Positions 47,735 through 58,180 of a stretch of DNA of 64,000 nucleotides are shown piece by piece. The translations under genes were made by a program, and so were the position numbers. Source of the DNA: Acetobacteraceae bacterium (lineage in GTDB: Bacteria; Pseudomonadota; Alphaproteobacteria; Acetobacterales; Acetobacteraceae); NCBI GenBank assembly GCA_027451405.1, contig DAIDJM010000014.1, positions 1 through 64,000 on the forward strand, in the 5' to 3' direction. The notes beneath the pieces are model-generated. The model was not told the origin of the DNA. It saw only the letters and a program-made list of their open reading frames with translations, and made no database searches. Numbering within the stretch: position 1 is the stretch's first letter; the number at the start of each line of letters is the position of its first letter.

Positions 47735-49054
47735 ATGGTGAGCTTCACCACGGGGCTCGAGAAGCCGATCCGGAAAATCCTGCCGCGCTCGCTGCTCGGC
47801 CGCTCGCTCCTGATCATTCTGATCCCGCTCGTGGTGACCCAGCTCGTGGCGCTCGGGATTTTCTATGGCAGCCACCTCGACCTGATCTCGCGCCGCCTCT
47901 CGAGCGCGGTGGCGGGCGAGATCGCGCAGACCGTGCGGCTGCTCGGGCAGGCCGAGGATTCGTACGACGAGGGGCTGCTGCTGCGCAGCGCCGCGCACGA
48001 TTTCGACCTGCGCATGTCGATCGATTTGGGCGCGCGTCTCAATCCCCGCAAACAGGTGAATATCCTGGGGCCCATGGACGACGATCTGGCGATCGCCATG
48101 CGCGAGAAGGTTGGCCTGCCCTTCACGATGGACTGGACGAGCGATCCGCAGTCGGTCCTGCTGGCGGTGCAGTTGCGCGACGGCGTGCTGCACGTGACCG
48201 CGCCGCGCAAGCGCCTCTACAGCAGCATGATTTATTTCTACGTGGTGTGGCTGGCGGGTTCAGCGTCGATCCTGTTCTCGATTGCCGCCCTCTTCATGCG
48301 CAATCAGGTGCGCGCGATCCGCCGGCTGGCTGGCGCGGCCGAGGCGTTCGGACTTGGGCGCGATACCGGCCCGATCCGTCCCGAAGGGGCGGCCGAAGTA
48401 CGGCAGGCGGCGACGGCCTTCAACCGGATGCAGGACCGGATCCGCCGCTTCCTGGCACAGCGGACCGAAATGCTTGCCGGTGTCAGCCACGATCTGCGCA
48501 CGCCGCTGACACGCCTGAGGCTCGCGTTGGCAATGCTGCCGCCGGGCGAGGATGTGGCGGCGATGACCGAGGATGTGGAGGAAATGGAGCGCATGATCCG
48601 CGGTTATCTCGCCTTTGCGCGCGGCGAGCAGGCGGAACAGGCCCAGATCGTGAATCTGAGCGCGCTGCTCGAGGAAATCGCGGCCGGCGCACGGCGTGCC
48701 GGTACGCGCGTAGGCCTCGACGTGCCCGCAGGCGTTTCATTACGGCTCAGGCAGGATGCGATCCGGCGCGCCATCACCAATCTGGTCGACAATGCGCGCC
48801 GTCACGCGCGCGCGGTCGCACTCGCGGCGAATAGCAACGGCCGGCTCGTGCAGGTGACGGTGGATGATGACGGGCCGGGGATTCCGCCGGAGCGGCGCGA
48901 GAGCGTGTTTCGGCCGTTCGAGAGCGGCTCGAGCGGCGGCACTGGGCTTGGGTTGACGATCGCGCGCGATATCGTGCGCGCTCATGGGGGCGAAATCGTG
49001 CTTGAGGACAGTCCGCTCGGAGGCTTGCGGGCACGGATACGGTTGCCGGTTTAA
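47735..49054 (+). CDS. sensor histidine kinase (EnvZ-like)
   Basis: A 439-residue membrane kinase. It has a first membrane helix (residues ~24-43), a periplasmic sensor domain (about 44-165), a second helix near 165-187, a HAMP-like linker, then H252 in the phosphoacceptor motif GVSHDLRTPLTRLR. ATP-binding blocks are NLVDNARRHA (N box), DDDGPGIP (G1) and GGTGLGLTIA (G2). It follows the response regulator by 5 bases, so it is most likely the partner kinase. Confidence 0.93.
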   Translation: MVSFTTGLEKPIRKILPRSLLGRSLLIILIPLVVTQLVALGIFYGSHLDLISRRLSSAVAGEIAQTVRLLGQAEDSYDEGLLLRSAAHDFDLRMSIDLGARLNPRKQVNILGPMDDDLAIAMREKVGLPFTMDWTSDPQSVLLAVQLRDGVLHVTAPRKRLYSSMIYFYVVWLAGSASILFSIAALFMRNQVRAIRRLAGAAEAFGLGRDTGPIRPEGAAEVRQAATAFNRMQDRIRRFLAQRTEMLAGVSHDLRTPLTRLRLALAMLPPGEDVAAMTEDVEEMERMIRGYLAFARGEQAEQAQIVNLSALLEEIAAGARRAGTRVGLDVPAGVSLRLRQDAIRRAITNLVDNARRHARAVALAANSNGRLVQVTVDDDGPGIPPERRESVFRPFESGSSGGTGLGLTIARDIVRAHGGEIVLEDSPLGGLRARIRLPV

Positions 49055-49130
49055 GGCGGGGTGCGTCTAGGTCATGCCCGGCCACTGCCCCCGTCACTTT
49101 GAACAAACGTGCCGATTAAGGCGACTCCCC

Positions 49131-49199
49131 AAAGTGATGGGGTCTGGGGCCTTTCGGCCCCAGCGGAGCGCAGAAGCGGAGCCTCTGCCCGCCGGAGGC
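49131..49199 (+). repeat. structured dispersed repeat, copy 6
   Basis: Head AAAGTGATGGGGT (49131), hairpin 1 CTGGGGCC/GGCCCCAG (49144-49163), hairpin 2 imperfect (CAGAAGCGGAGCCTCTG), tail CCGCCGGAGGC to 49199. A short inverted head fragment (CCGTCACTTT) lies at 49091-49100. Positioned between the kinase and leuB 3' ends. Confidence 0.83.
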
Positions 49200-49252
49200 A
49201 ACACGATTACGCGATGGAAACGCACCGATCGCGAGGCAAAGGCTTTCGTTTC

Positions 49253-50365
49253 CTAGGCAGCTGCGGCTTCGATTTTCTCGAGCTCGCGAAGGATCGATTC
49301 GCCCATCACGCTCGTGCCCACACGGGCGGCTCCCGACGACATGATGTCGGCCGTGCGCAACCCTTTGGCGAGCACGGATTCCACAGCGCGCTCGACGAGG
49401 GCCGCCTCGCTTTCCATGTCCAGCGAGTAGCGCAGCAGCATCGCGAAACTCAGTATCTGGGCGAGAGGATTGGCGATGCCGCGGCCCGCGATATCGGGCG
49501 CGCTGCCGTGGATCGGCTCGTAGAGCGCATGGCGCTTGCCATCCGGCTGCAATTCCCCGAGCGTCGCGGAGGGCAGCATGCCGAGGCTGCCGGTGAGCTG
49601 GCTTGCCAGATCGGAGAGCAGATCGCCAAACAGGTTCGCAGTCACGATCACGTCGAACTGGCGCGGTTCGCGCACCAGTTGCATCGCGCAATTGTCGGCG
49701 AGAACATGAGTGAGAGCGACATCGGGATATTCCCGGTCGCGAAGCGCCGTGACGGTCTGCCGCCAGAGCAGCCCACTTTCCATCACGTTTGATTTCTCGA
49801 CGCTCGCGACAGCGCCGCGGCGGCGCCGTGCCAATTCGAAGGCGACACGACCGACCCGCTCGATTTCGCTCGTCGAGTAGATTTCGGTGTTGACGCCGCG
49901 CTTCTGCCCGTCGGGCAGGGTTTCGATGCCACGCGGCTCGCCGAAATAGATTCCGCCCGTGCTCTCGCGCACGATCATGATGTCGAGACCACGGACGATC
50001 TCCGGACGCAACGGGCTGGCGCTGACGAGTGGGTCGTACACCGCCGCCGGACGCAGATTGGCAAAAAGGCCCAGCGATTGTCGCAGACCCAGGATGGCGA
50101 TTTCGGGGCGGCGATCGAAGCCGATATCGGCCCATTTCGGACCGCCGACGGCGCCGAACAGGACCGCATCGGCGGCCCGGGCCAGGGCGATGGTGGAGTC
50201 CGATAGCGGCATGCCGCGCGCGTCGATCGCGGCCCCACCCACCAGATCCTCTTCGATCTCAAACGCCAGACCACGGCGGCGCACGAACCAATCGATCAGC
50301 CGTTTCGCCTCGCGCATAACCTCGGGGCCGACGCCGTCACCCGGCAGGAGCAGCAGTTTCTTCAC
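49253..50365 (-). CDS. leuB: 3-isopropylmalate dehydrogenase
   Basis: Oxidises and decarboxylates 3-isopropylmalate in leucine synthesis. It has 370 residues, with [13 protein letters not shown] at the start, [10 protein letters not shown] near residue 70, the substrate-binding [17 protein letters not shown], the catalytic region [27 protein letters not shown], and [18 protein letters not shown] for NAD binding. It is the last of the minus-strand leuC-leuD-leuB set, downstream of ribosomal genes. Confidence 0.95.
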   Translation of the reverse strand: MKKLLLLPGDGVGPEVMREAKRLIDWFVRRRGLAFEIEEDLVGGAAIDARGMPLSDSTIALARAADAVLFGAVGGPKWADIGFDRRPEIAILGLRQSLGLFANLRPAAVYDPLVSASPLRPEIVRGLDIMIVRESTGGIYFGEPRGIETLPDGQKRGVNTEIYSTSEIERVGRVAFELARRRRGAVASVEKSNVMESGLLWRQTVTALRDREYPDVALTHVLADNCAMQLVREPRQFDVIVTANLFGDLLSDLASQLTGSLGMLPSATLGELQPDGKRHALYEPIHGSAPDIAGRGIANPLAQILSFAMLLRYSLDMESEAALVERAVESVLAKGLRTADIMSSGAARVGTSVMGESILRELEKIEAAAA

Positions 50366-50384
50366 TGTTTCGTCTCCGGTGCGG

Positions 50385-51005
50385 TCAGGATGCGAGGCCC
50401 GGAATCCAGGGAGAAGCGGCGCGGTGCCGTCCTTCGAACGCGGCGATGGCAGAGGCGCGCTGCAATGTCTCGCCGATTTCGTCGAGACCGAGCAGAAGCG
50501 CCCGCTTGCGCGACGGATCGATGTCGAACGCTACCGTCTCACCGTTGGGCCGCGCCACGATTTGGCTCTCGAGATCGACCGTGAGGCGGGCATTCGGACC
50601 GAGGGAAGCGTCCGCGATCAGGGCGTCGCAGATCGCGCGCGAAAGCCGTACGGGCAATATGCCGTTCTTGAAGCAGTTGTTATGAAAGATGTCCGCGAAA
50701 TCGGGCGCGATGATGCAGCGGATGCCGAAATCGAGCAGCGCCCAGGGCGCGTGCTCGCGTGACGAGCCGCAGCCGAAATTCTCGTGCGCGATCAGGATCT
50801 GCGCGGCCCGGTAGGGCTCGCGATTGAGCACGAAATCCGGGCGCTCGGCACCGTGCTCGTCATAGCGCAGCGCGTCGAAGAGATGCACCCCGAGTCCCGT
50901 GCGCGCGATGGTCTTGAGAAACCTCGCCGGGATGATCTTGTCGGTATCGACATTGGCGAGCGGCAGGGGGGCTGCGATCGCGGTGAGCGATGTGAAAGGT
51001 GGCAT
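50385..51005 (-). CDS. leuD: 3-isopropylmalate dehydratase, small subunit
   Basis: The swivel-domain partner of LeuC for interconversion of 2- and 3-isopropylmalate. It has 206 residues and the family blocks [34 protein letters not shown] and [17 protein letters not shown] 51005 shares one base with the leuC stop (TGATG), implying coupling. The longer frame to 51368 is inside leuC and rejected. Confidence 0.95.
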   Translation of the reverse strand: MPPFTSLTAIAAPLPLANVDTDKIIPARFLKTIARTGLGVHLFDALRYDEHGAERPDFVLNREPYRAAQILIAHENFGCGSSREHAPWALLDFGIRCIIAPDFADIFHNNCFKNGILPVRLSRAICDALIADASLGPNARLTVDLESQIVARPNGETVAFDIDPSRKRALLLGLDEIGETLQRASAIAAFEGRHRAASPWIPGLAS

Positions 51006-52405
51006 CAGGCGAATTCCCGGACGTCGGCAAGCCGGCCCGCGACCGCCGCGGCGGCGGCCATGGCGGGCGAGCAGAGATGCGTGCGCCCGCCGGGTCCCTG
51101 CCGTCCTTCGAAATTGCGGTTGGAGGTGCTGGCGCAGCGCTGGCCCGGCGCGAGCCGGTCCGGATTCATGGCGATGCACATGGAGCAACCCGGTTCCCGC
51201 CACTCGAAGCCGGCTTCGGTGAGAATCCGATCGAGCCCTTCCGCCTCGGCCTGGCGCTTCACGAGGCCCGAACCGGGCACGACCAGCGCCCGCACGCCGG
51301 GCGCCACGCGCCGGCCGCGTGCCACGCGGGCAGCCTCGCGGATATCCTCGATCCTTCCGTTGGTGCAACTGCCGATGAATACGACGTCGATGGGCACTTG
51401 CGCGAGCGCCTGCCCAGGCGTGAGCGCCATATAATCGAGCATGCGCTGCATGGCCTGGCGGCGCGCGGGATCTTCCGCGTCGCGCGGATCGGGGACGGTT
51501 TCGTGGATCGGCAGGACCGCCTCGGGATTGGTGCCCCAGGTGACCATGGGCGCGACGGTGGCGGCATCGAGCACGATGGTCTTGTCGAAGACGGCGTCGG
51601 GATCGGAGCGTAGGCTGCGCCAGTGCTGCACTGCCGCCTCGAAAGCCTCGCCTTGCGGCGCGAATGGGCGCCCCCGCACATAGGCGAAAGTCGTCTCATC
51701 CGGTGCGATCAGGCCCGCGCGCGCGCCGGCTTCGATCGACATGTTGCAGACCGTGAAGCGGCCGGCCATGTCGAGCGCTTCGATCGCCTCGCCAGCATAT
51801 TCGATCACATGGCCGGTGCCGCCGGCGGTGCCGATGCGGCCGATGATCGCCAGCACGAGATCCTTCGCGGTGACGCCGGGGCTGAGCCTCCCATCGACCC
51901 GGACCAGCAGGTTTTTGGCAGGCTTCTGCAGCAAGGTCTGCGTTGCCAGCACGTGCTCGACTTCCGACGTCCCGATGCCGAAGGCGAGCGCGCCGAGCGC
52001 GCCATGGGTGGAGGTGTGACTGTCACCGCAGACGATGGTGGTGCCGGGCAAGGAAATGCCCTGCTCGGGGCCGATGATATGCACGATGCCCTGGCGCGTG
52101 TCGTGCAGCGGCAGGAACGGGACGCCGAACTCGGCGACGTTACGTTCGAGCGTTTCGATCTGCACGCGGCTGTCGGGCTCGGCGATGCCCTGGCTGCGAT
52201 CGCTGGTCGGCACGTTGTGGTCGACGACCGCGATGGTGGCATCGGGGCGACGAACCTGGCGTCCGGCCACCCGCAATCCTTCGAAGGCCTGCGGCGACGT
52301 CACCTCATGGACGAGGTGCCGATCGATGTAGAGGAGGCAGGTGCCGTCGGGCATCTGCTCCACCACATGCGCCTGCCAGATCTTCTCGAAGAGCGTGCGC
52401 GCCAC
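51005..52405 (-). CDS. leuC: 3-isopropylmalate dehydratase, large subunit
   Basis: The [4Fe-4S] subunit of isopropylmalate isomerase. It has 466 residues. Cluster cysteines are visible in [11 protein letters not shown] and [11 protein letters not shown], and the N-terminal [14 protein letters not shown] is the usual aconitase-family block. The start is GTG 52405 with AGGAGA seven bases upstream; the frame to 52570 overlaps rplS and is rejected. It lies 25 bases after the rplS stop, so the leucine genes may ride on the ribosomal transcript. Confidence 0.95.
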   Translation of the reverse strand: MARTLFEKIWQAHVVEQMPDGTCLLYIDRHLVHEVTSPQAFEGLRVAGRQVRRPDATIAVVDHNVPTSDRSQGIAEPDSRVQIETLERNVAEFGVPFLPLHDTRQGIVHIIGPEQGISLPGTTIVCGDSHTSTHGALGALAFGIGTSEVEHVLATQTLLQKPAKNLLVRVDGRLSPGVTAKDLVLAIIGRIGTAGGTGHVIEYAGEAIEALDMAGRFTVCNMSIEAGARAGLIAPDETTFAYVRGRPFAPQGEAFEAAVQHWRSLRSDPDAVFDKTIVLDAATVAPMVTWGTNPEAVLPIHETVPDPRDAEDPARRQAMQRMLDYMALTPGQALAQVPIDVVFIGSCTNGRIEDIREAARVARGRRVAPGVRALVVPGSGLVKRQAEAEGLDRILTEAGFEWREPGCSMCIAMNPDRLAPGQRCASTSNRNFEGRQGPGGRTHLCSPAMAAAAAVAGRLADVREFA

Positions 52406-52430
52406 CTTCAATCTCCTGCTGTGGCCGCCG

Positions 52431-52811
52431 TTACTCGGCGGCGGCGGTGTTCTCGCGTCCCTTTTCCGCGATGCGCGCGGATTTGCCGCGGCGGCCGCGC
52501 AGATAATACAGTTTTGCACGACGAACGTCGCCGCGCCGCACCACCGTGATGTCGGCAATCGTCGGTGCATAGAGCGGGAAGACGCGTTCCACGCCCTCGC
52601 CGTAGCTGATCTTGCGGACCGTGAAATTGCTGTTCAGGCCCTTGTTGCTGCGCGCGATGCACACGCCTTCATAAGCCTGGATACGCGTGCGCTCGCCCTC
52701 GACGACCTTGACCGACACGCGCAGCGTGTCGCCCGGGGCGAAATCCGGCACCGGCCGCGCGGCGGCCAGCCGTTCGATCTCGGCGGCCTCGTATTTCTGA
52801 ATGACGTTCAT
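52431..52811 (-). CDS. rplS: 50S ribosomal protein L19
   Basis: A ribosomal protein at the 30S-50S interface. It has 126 residues with the L19 core: [49 protein letters not shown], and [16 protein letters not shown]. The C-terminal ~18 residues are a basic/acidic extension. It is the last of the rpsP-rimM-trmD-rplS cluster, here followed directly by leuC. Confidence 0.96.
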   Translation of the reverse strand: MNVIQKYEAAEIERLAAARPVPDFAPGDTLRVSVKVVEGERTRIQAYEGVCIARSNKGLNSNFTVRKISYGEGVERVFPLYAPTIADITVVRRGDVRRAKLYYLRGRRGKSARIAEKGRENTAAAE

Positions 52812-52835
52812 CGCGATGGTCCCTTCCCGCTTCGC

Positions 52836-53528
52836 TCAGGTTGCCGAGGCGCCGTGGGCCGCCCAGAGATCGGGCCGGCGGAGGCGCGTGATGGTTTCGG
52901 ATTGCGCGCGGCGCCAGGCCGCGATCGCCGCGTGGTTGCCGGAGAGCAGGACGGGCGGCACCGCCCGTCCCTGCCACTCGGCCGGGCGCGTGTAATGGGG
53001 ATATTCGAGCAGCCCCGACGAGAAACTCTCCTCCTCGGCGCTTTCCGCCGCGCCCATCGTGCCGGGCAGCAGCCGCACGCAGGCGTCGAGCAGAAGCATC
53101 GCGGGAATTTCGCCGCCCGAGAGCACGAAATCGCCGATGCTGATTTCCTCGGCGCCACGGGCGTCGATGACGCGCTGGTCGATCCCTTCGTAGCGCCCAC
53201 ACAAGAGAACGACGCCGGGCGCGGAGGCGAGCCGCGCGGCATCGCTCTGGCGGAAGGGTTTCCCACGCGGCGTGAGATAGACGAGCGGGCGGCCATCCTG
53301 CTCGGCCGCGATCGCCGCATCGACCACATCGGCGCGCAAAACCATGCCGGCGCCGCCGCCGAATGGCGTATCGTCGACGCTGCGATGCGGCCCGCGCGCG
53401 AAATCGCGAATATCGCGTGCGGCGAGCGACCAGAGTCCGGCTGTGAGCGCGCGCCCGGCCAGCGCCTGGCCGAGCGGTCCCGGAAACATTGCCGGGAACA
53501 GCGTCAGCACGGTCGCACGCCAGCTCAT
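52836..53528 (-). CDS. trmD: tRNA (guanine-N1)-methyltransferase
   Basis: Methylates G37 of tRNAs, preventing frameshifts. It has 230 residues of the SPOUT family. Visible: [53 protein letters not shown] with the trefoil-knot GRYEG, and [10 protein letters not shown]. It overlaps rimM by 4 bases and is followed by rplS after 24 bases. Confidence 0.95.
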   Translation of the reverse strand: MSWRATVLTLFPAMFPGPLGQALAGRALTAGLWSLAARDIRDFARGPHRSVDDTPFGGGAGMVLRADVVDAAIAAEQDGRPLVYLTPRGKPFRQSDAARLASAPGVVLLCGRYEGIDQRVIDARGAEEISIGDFVLSGGEIPAMLLLDACVRLLPGTMGAAESAEEESFSSGLLEYPHYTRPAEWQGRAVPPVLLSGNHAAIAAWRRAQSETITRLRRPDLWAAHGASAT

Positions 53529-54037
53529 GCGCGCGCCTCGATTTCGGGCGGCGGTACCACGACCGCGCGTCCCGCCTCGACCGCGATCTCGGGGACCGAG
53601 GCGCGCGTGAACGGCACGATCAGGATGCCGCCGCCATCGCGCGCGATCTCAAGGCTGCTTCCGGCGCCATAATCGTGCACCGCGGCGATGCGGCCGAGCG
53701 TCGCTCCGCGATCGGTTTCGGCGCGCAGCCCGATCAGGTCGGCGAGATAGAACTCATCCTCTCCGGCGTCGGGTAATTGCGCGCGATCGACGAAGAGCTG
53801 GGTATTGACCAGGCGCTCGGCGTCATTGCGACTCCGCAGCGGGACGCCATCCGCATCACGCAGCTCGGCCACGCCCTCACCGCGCCAGGTCAGCGACCAA
53901 GTGCGGCCACGCGAATCGCGAAGCGGCGCGTAGCGGGCAAGCGAGGCGGGATCGGCCGTGTAGGATTGCACATGCACGAGACCGCGCACGCCATGCGGCC
54001 GGCCGATCACGCCCATCAGGATTTGCCCGCGCGCCAT
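53525..54037 (-). CDS. rimM: ribosome maturation factor RimM
   Basis: Helps assemble the 30S subunit head. It has 170 residues: N-terminal [20 protein letters not shown], then the PRC barrel with ELLDLIG-like [13 protein letters not shown] and a C-terminal [25 protein letters not shown]. It lies between rpsP (12 bases) and trmD (4-base overlap). Confidence 0.94.
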   Translation of the reverse strand: MARGQILMGVIGRPHGVRGLVHVQSYTADPASLARYAPLRDSRGRTWSLTWRGEGVAELRDADGVPLRSRNDAERLVNTQLFVDRAQLPDAGEDEFYLADLIGLRAETDRGATLGRIAAVHDYGAGSSLEIARDGGGILIVPFTRASVPEIAVEAGRAVVVPPPEIEARA

Positions 54038-54049
54038 GGCTTGACAGGA

Positions 54050-54388
54050 TCAGCCGGCAGCCGCCGCGGCCTTCGCACGCTCCTGCGCCTTCGCCTTCGG
54101 CGCGGACTGCTTCGGCTGCTCGCGATAAGACGGCTTCTCGATCACTCCGGCATGCCCGAGGAAGCGCGCGACACGATCGGTCGCGACCGCGCCCTCGCCG
54201 AGCCAGTGCTGGATACGCGCCTCAATCAGCCGCACGCGGTCGGCATGCTCGGCCGGCAGCATCGGATTGTAGCTGCCCACCTTTTCGATGAAGCGCCCGT
54301 CGCGCGGACTGCGGCTGTCGGCGACCACGATGTGGTAGTAAGGACGCTTCTTCGCACCGGCGCGCGCCAGTCGGATTTTCAGACCCAT
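54050..54388 (-). CDS. rpsP: 30S ribosomal protein S16
   Basis: It has 112 residues with the S16 core [24 protein letters not shown], then [14 protein letters not shown] and [20 protein letters not shown]. The C-terminal ~30 residues are Ala/Lys-rich. It is the first of the rpsP-rimM-trmD-rplS cluster and 28 bases after ffh. Confidence 0.96.
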   Translation of the reverse strand: MGLKIRLARAGAKKRPYYHIVVADSRSPRDGRFIEKVGSYNPMLPAEHADRVRLIEARIQHWLGEGAVATDRVARFLGHAGVIEKPSYREQPKQSAPKAKAQERAKAAAAAG

Positions 54389-54416
54389 GCTTCGGTTCCT
54401 GCTGTCGATTGCGTGA

Positions 54417-55808
54417 TCAGAACGGCCGCCGCGGATTGCCGCGGCCGCCCTGCTGGGCTTGCGCCATCAGCGCGGACAAGCCGCCGCGCATCAGGCCTTT
54501 CTGCCCCATCTTTCCCATCTTCTTCATCATCGTGCTCATATCGTCGAATTGCTTGAGCAGCCGGTTGACGTCGGTGACGCTGGTGCCGGAGCCCGCGGCG
54601 ATGCGCTTCTTGCGGCTGGCCTTGATGATTTCGGGCTGGCGCCGTTCCTGAATCGTCATGGACGAGATGATCGCCTGCTGGCGCTTGAAAACGGTCTGAT
54701 CGAGGTTGGCGTCCTCGATTTTCTGCTTCAGGTGACCCAGGCCCGGCAGCATGCCGACGATCGAGCCGAGCGAGCCCATTTTGCCGATTTGCTTGAGCTG
54801 CGCCGCATAATCCTCGAGCGTGAAGCTGCCCTTGAGCATCTTCTTCGCGAGCCGCTCGGCCTCGTCCTGGTCGATCGTTTCGGCCGCGCGTTCGACCAGG
54901 CCCACGATGTCGCCGAGTCCGAGAATGCGGCCGGCGACGCGTTCCGGATGAAACTCATCGAGCGCATCGATCTTCTCGCCCGATCCGGAGAACTTGATCG
55001 GCGCGCCGGTGACCTGGCGCATCGAGAGCGCGGCGCCGCCGCGCGCATCGCCGTCCATGCGCGTGAGCACGACGCCGGTGATGCCGAGCGCTTCGTGGAA
55101 GGCGCGCGCGGTGTTCACCGCATCCTGGCCGGTCATCGCGTCGACCACGAGCAGAGTCTCGACCGGGTTGGTGGCGGCGCGGATCGCGCGCACCTCGTCC
55201 ATCAGCGCCTGATCGATCGAGAGCCGGCCTGCCGTGTCGAGCAGCACGACGTCGTAGCCTTCGCGCCGGCCGACATCCATGGCGCGCCGGGCGATCTCGA
55301 CCGGTGCTTGTCCGGCGACGATGGGCAGCGAGACGACTTCCGCGCGCTCGGCAAGCTGCGCCAATTGCAGCTGCGCGGCGGGGCGCTGCGTGTCGAGACT
55401 GGCAAGCAGCACGCGGCGGCGCTCGCGCGTGCGAAGCCGGAGCGCCAGCTTGCCCGCGGTGGTGGTTTTGCCCGACCCCTGAAGACCCACGAGCAGGATG
55501 GGAATCGGCGCAGGCGCGTTCAGATTGAGAGGAACGGCGCCCGCGCCGCCGAGCGCCTCGACGAGCGCGTCATTGACGATTTTCGCGACCTGCTGGCCGG
55601 GCGAGACCGCGTCCAGCACCTCGGAGCCCACCGCCCGTTCGCGCACGCGGGCGATGAAATCCTTGACCACCGGCAGCGCGACGTCGGCCTCGAGCATCGC
55701 GAGGCGAACCTCGCGCAGCGCCTCGTTGACGTCGGCCTCCGAGAGCGCGCCGCGGCGGCGCAGCCCCTCGAAAATGCCAGAGAATTTGTCCGACAGGGCG
55801 TCGAACAT
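54417..55808 (-). CDS. ffh: signal recognition particle GTPase Ffh
   Basis: The SRP54-type protein that binds 4.5S RNA and brings membrane proteins to the translocon. It has 463 residues: N domain, then the GTPase with [19 protein letters not shown] (G1), [18 protein letters not shown] (G3), and [14 protein letters not shown] (G4/G5 region), followed by the Met-rich M domain with [16 protein letters not shown] and [12 protein letters not shown]. It precedes rpsP, as is common in this class. Confidence 0.95.
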   Translation of the reverse strand: MFDALSDKFSGIFEGLRRRGALSEADVNEALREVRLAMLEADVALPVVKDFIARVRERAVGSEVLDAVSPGQQVAKIVNDALVEALGGAGAVPLNLNAPAPIPILLVGLQGSGKTTTAGKLALRLRTRERRRVLLASLDTQRPAAQLQLAQLAERAEVVSLPIVAGQAPVEIARRAMDVGRREGYDVVLLDTAGRLSIDQALMDEVRAIRAATNPVETLLVVDAMTGQDAVNTARAFHEALGITGVVLTRMDGDARGGAALSMRQVTGAPIKFSGSGEKIDALDEFHPERVAGRILGLGDIVGLVERAAETIDQDEAERLAKKMLKGSFTLEDYAAQLKQIGKMGSLGSIVGMLPGLGHLKQKIEDANLDQTVFKRQQAIISSMTIQERRQPEIIKASRKKRIAAGSGTSVTDVNRLLKQFDDMSTMMKKMGKMGQKGLMRGGLSALMAQAQQGGRGNPRRPF

Positions 55809-55904
55809 CGGGTCGCTCCAAATGATTACGCGCCGCTGCGCGAACCCTCGCGGAGCGGCGATACCATCGGGCTAATGGTCGGATCGCGCGGGATAGTCAA
55901 CCGC

Positions 55905-55968
55905 GCCTCCGGCGGCCCGGGCTCCGCCCGGGACCCGTTGGGGCCGAAAGGCCCCAAACCCCACTACT
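55905..55968 (-). repeat. structured dispersed repeat, copy 7
   Basis: Minus-orientation copy with tail CCGCCGGAGGC at its right-hand reading end, a CCCGGGC/GCCCGGG hairpin (55914-55932) and a TTGGGGCC/GGCCCCAA hairpin (55939-55957). The head AGTAGTGGGG includes the TAG stop of the GT9 gene. Confidence 0.83.
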
Positions 55969-56857
55969 CCAGGAGGGCGGCTACCCGATGGACGGGCACG
56001 TCGGTGAGGGCGGGAGCGTGGAGCAGCTTCACGTTGCCGACCGGAGCGGCAAGCGCCGGATCGCTGAAGCGGGAATAGAGCGCAATTACCCGGCAGCCCA
56101 TGATCGCGGCGAGATGGATCGGACCGGTGTCGCCACCGAGCGCCAGATGGGCGCGGCTGGCGAGACCCGCGAGCTCCTGGAGCGAGGTGCGGCCGGTGAG
56201 GTCGATCGCGCCGTCGCAGCCCTCGCGGATCAGCGCCGCCGCTTCGCGATCCGCGCTGCTGCCGACCACCACCGGCGTGATCCCCCGCCCCGCGAGCAGC
56301 CTCGCGGTCTCGGCAAAACGTTCGATCGGCCAGCGTTTAGCGCCGCCATGGGCGCGGCTCGTGCCGGGCACCAGCAGCGCGTAAGGCGGCGGCAGCACGG
56401 GACCGCGGGTGCGAAGCCAGGAGAGATCGGGGCGAGCGATGTCGTGGATGCCGGCAAAGGCGAGCTGGTCCCGCTGCCGCGCCACCGTGTGCATCTCGTT
56501 GCGCCGCGGATTGGCGTGCGGATGCGAGCATCCCCAGGCGATACCCGACCAGGGCGGACAGCCGGCCAGCCAGAAATAGCGGCTGGAGCGCCCGGATGTC
56601 TGCAGATCGTAGACGAAATCGTAGCCGCGCAATTGCCGGCGCAGCCGCAGCACGGCCCGAAGGTCGAGCCAGGCTGGGCGCGTATCGGTCAGCACGCGGT
56701 CGAACCAGGGGCTGTCGGATGCGAGCGAGACGTAGGGCGCCGTGGTGAGCAACGTGACCGGCTCGCCGGGATGATGGGCCCGGATCGCCGCGAAGGCCCC
56801 GAAGGAGAGCGCGAAATCGCCGAGCGCGCCGAGGCGGATGACGAGGATGCGGCTCAT
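55964..56857 (-). CDS. glycosyltransferase family 9 (heptosyltransferase-like)
   Basis: A 297-residue enzyme of the GT9 family, mostly ADP-heptose:LPS heptosyltransferases. Features are the start MSRILVIRLGALGDFALSFGA with RxGALGD, the central VLVPGTSRAHGGAKRWPIERFAETARLL, and GGDTGPIHLAAIMGCRVIALYS near the C-terminus with the nucleotide-sugar binding GGDTGP. The stop is inside repeat copy 7. It overlaps the upstream GT4 gene stop by 4 bases (ATGA). It probably builds lipopolysaccharide core. Confidence 0.9.
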   Translation of the reverse strand: MSRILVIRLGALGDFALSFGAFAAIRAHHPGEPVTLLTTAPYVSLASDSPWFDRVLTDTRPAWLDLRAVLRLRRQLRGYDFVYDLQTSGRSSRYFWLAGCPPWSGIAWGCSHPHANPRRNEMHTVARQRDQLAFAGIHDIARPDLSWLRTRGPVLPPPYALLVPGTSRAHGGAKRWPIERFAETARLLAGRGITPVVVGSSADREAAALIREGCDGAIDLTGRTSLQELAGLASRAHLALGGDTGPIHLAAIMGCRVIALYSRFSDPALAAPVGNVKLLHAPALTDVPVHRVAALLE

Positions 56858-58002
56858 CCCGTGACCTCCCGATAGACGGCGAGCGTGGCGCGCTGCATGG
56901 CCTCCGTCGTGAAGCCCGCGAGCATGGCGGCGCGGGCGCGCGCGCCTAGGACCAGGCGCGCCTCCGGGCCCAGCGCCAGCGCCCCGGCGAGCGTGTCTGC
57001 CAGCGCCGCCGGATCGCGGGGCGTCACCCGCCACCCGGTTTCGCCTTCCATCACGGTCTCCACGGCTCCACCATGATCGGCCGCCACCACCGGCCGTCCC
57101 ATCGCCTGCGCCTCGATCACCGCCCGCCCGAACGGCTCGGGAATCAGACTGGGGCATGCTACCACATCGGCCAGCGCCAGCGCCGCCGGCATGTCGCTGC
57201 AATCCCCCGCGAGCCGCACGCGGCCGGCAAGCCCCAGCCGCTCTGCCGCGCTTTCGAGTTCGCGCCGGAACCGCCGCCGCCCCTGATCGCCGCCGACGAA
57301 CACGCCGAATACCTCGCCTCGCCACGGGGACGGCAGGCGGGCGAGCGCCTCGACCAGCAGCAAGCCCCCTTTCCAGCGCGTCAGCCGCGCCGGCAGCATC
57401 ACCACCGGCGCACCCGGCGGCAGACGCCATGCCTGGGCCAGCCGGTGCACCCGGTCGCCGGTGATCTGGTCGGGGTCGAAGCGCCGCGGATCGACGCCGC
57501 GATGGATGATGCGGAGCCTGTCCTGGCCGATTCCGTGCCGTTCGGCCAGCAGACCGGCCACGTAGCGGCTGATGGCGATAACCCGGTCACCGCGGGCCAT
57601 CACGCTGTTGTAGAGCCGCTTGCCGGGCAGGTTTTCGCTGTAAGCGCCATGCCAGGTCGTGATGAACGGACGTCCGGTCCAGCGCGCGGCCAACCAGGCC
57701 GACCAGGCCGGCGCGCGCGAGCGGGCATGCACCAGATCGACGCGCTCGGCGCGGATCACGGCGGCGAGCCGCCTCGCATTGACGAGCAGATTGACAGGAT
57801 CCTTGGTCATGAGCGGCAAGAGGAGGTGCCGGCCGCCGGCGCGCTCCACCTGCGGCACCAGGCGGCCGCCGGCGCTCGCCACGAGCGCGGTGCCGCCCGC
57901 GGCGGCGACCGCCTGCGCCATTTCGATCGTGCCCTGCTCGACCCCGCCGGTTTCCAGCGCCGGGAGCACCTGCAGAACGGTGAGGCCTAGGGGTTCCGGC
58001 AT
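56854..58002 (-). CDS. glycosyltransferase family 4
   Basis: A 382-residue retaining transferase with two Rossmann domains. Typical are VLQVLPALETGGVEQGT near the start, LVHARSRAPAWSAWLA, the second-domain opening VVMLPARLTRWKGG, and the donor-binding EPFGRAVIEAQAMGRPVV (the E-x7-E motif). It is probably involved in lipopolysaccharide or other surface glycan assembly with the GT9 gene that follows. It is divergent from the TauE/SafE gene. Confidence 0.92.
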   Translation of the reverse strand: MPEPLGLTVLQVLPALETGGVEQGTIEMAQAVAAAGGTALVASAGGRLVPQVERAGGRHLLLPLMTKDPVNLLVNARRLAAVIRAERVDLVHARSRAPAWSAWLAARWTGRPFITTWHGAYSENLPGKRLYNSVMARGDRVIAISRYVAGLLAERHGIGQDRLRIIHRGVDPRRFDPDQITGDRVHRLAQAWRLPPGAPVVMLPARLTRWKGGLLLVEALARLPSPWRGEVFGVFVGGDQGRRRFRRELESAAERLGLAGRVRLAGDCSDMPAALALADVVACPSLIPEPFGRAVIEAQAMGRPVVAADHGGAVETVMEGETGWRVTPRDPAALADTLAGALALGPEARLVLGARARAAMLAGFTTEAMQRATLAVYREVTG

Positions 58003-58077
58003 GGAAACGGGGTCTTAACCGTGTCGACGGCAGAGCGGGAGCCGCCGCGGATCGGCGTGAAGAGCAGAAAATCCTGT

Positions 58078-58112
58078 ATTTTATCGTGGTTTTTATATAA
58101 CCCGGATAAAAT
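58078..58112. promoter_or_regulatory. AT-rich inverted repeat, candidate operator
   Basis: ATTTTATC (58078-58085) and GATAAAAT (58105-58112) are perfect inverted repeats 19 bases apart, surrounding an AT-rich TTTTTATATAA. It lies between the divergent GT4 and TauE/SafE genes. It could be an operator or a promoter; no regulator is implied by position. Confidence 0.5.
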
Positions 58113-58180
58113 GGTTGTTCCAGTCGGGTTCGCGGCCGCGTTAGAGAAGCAGAAGCGTGCTTCCCATCGGAGTGGCTGAC

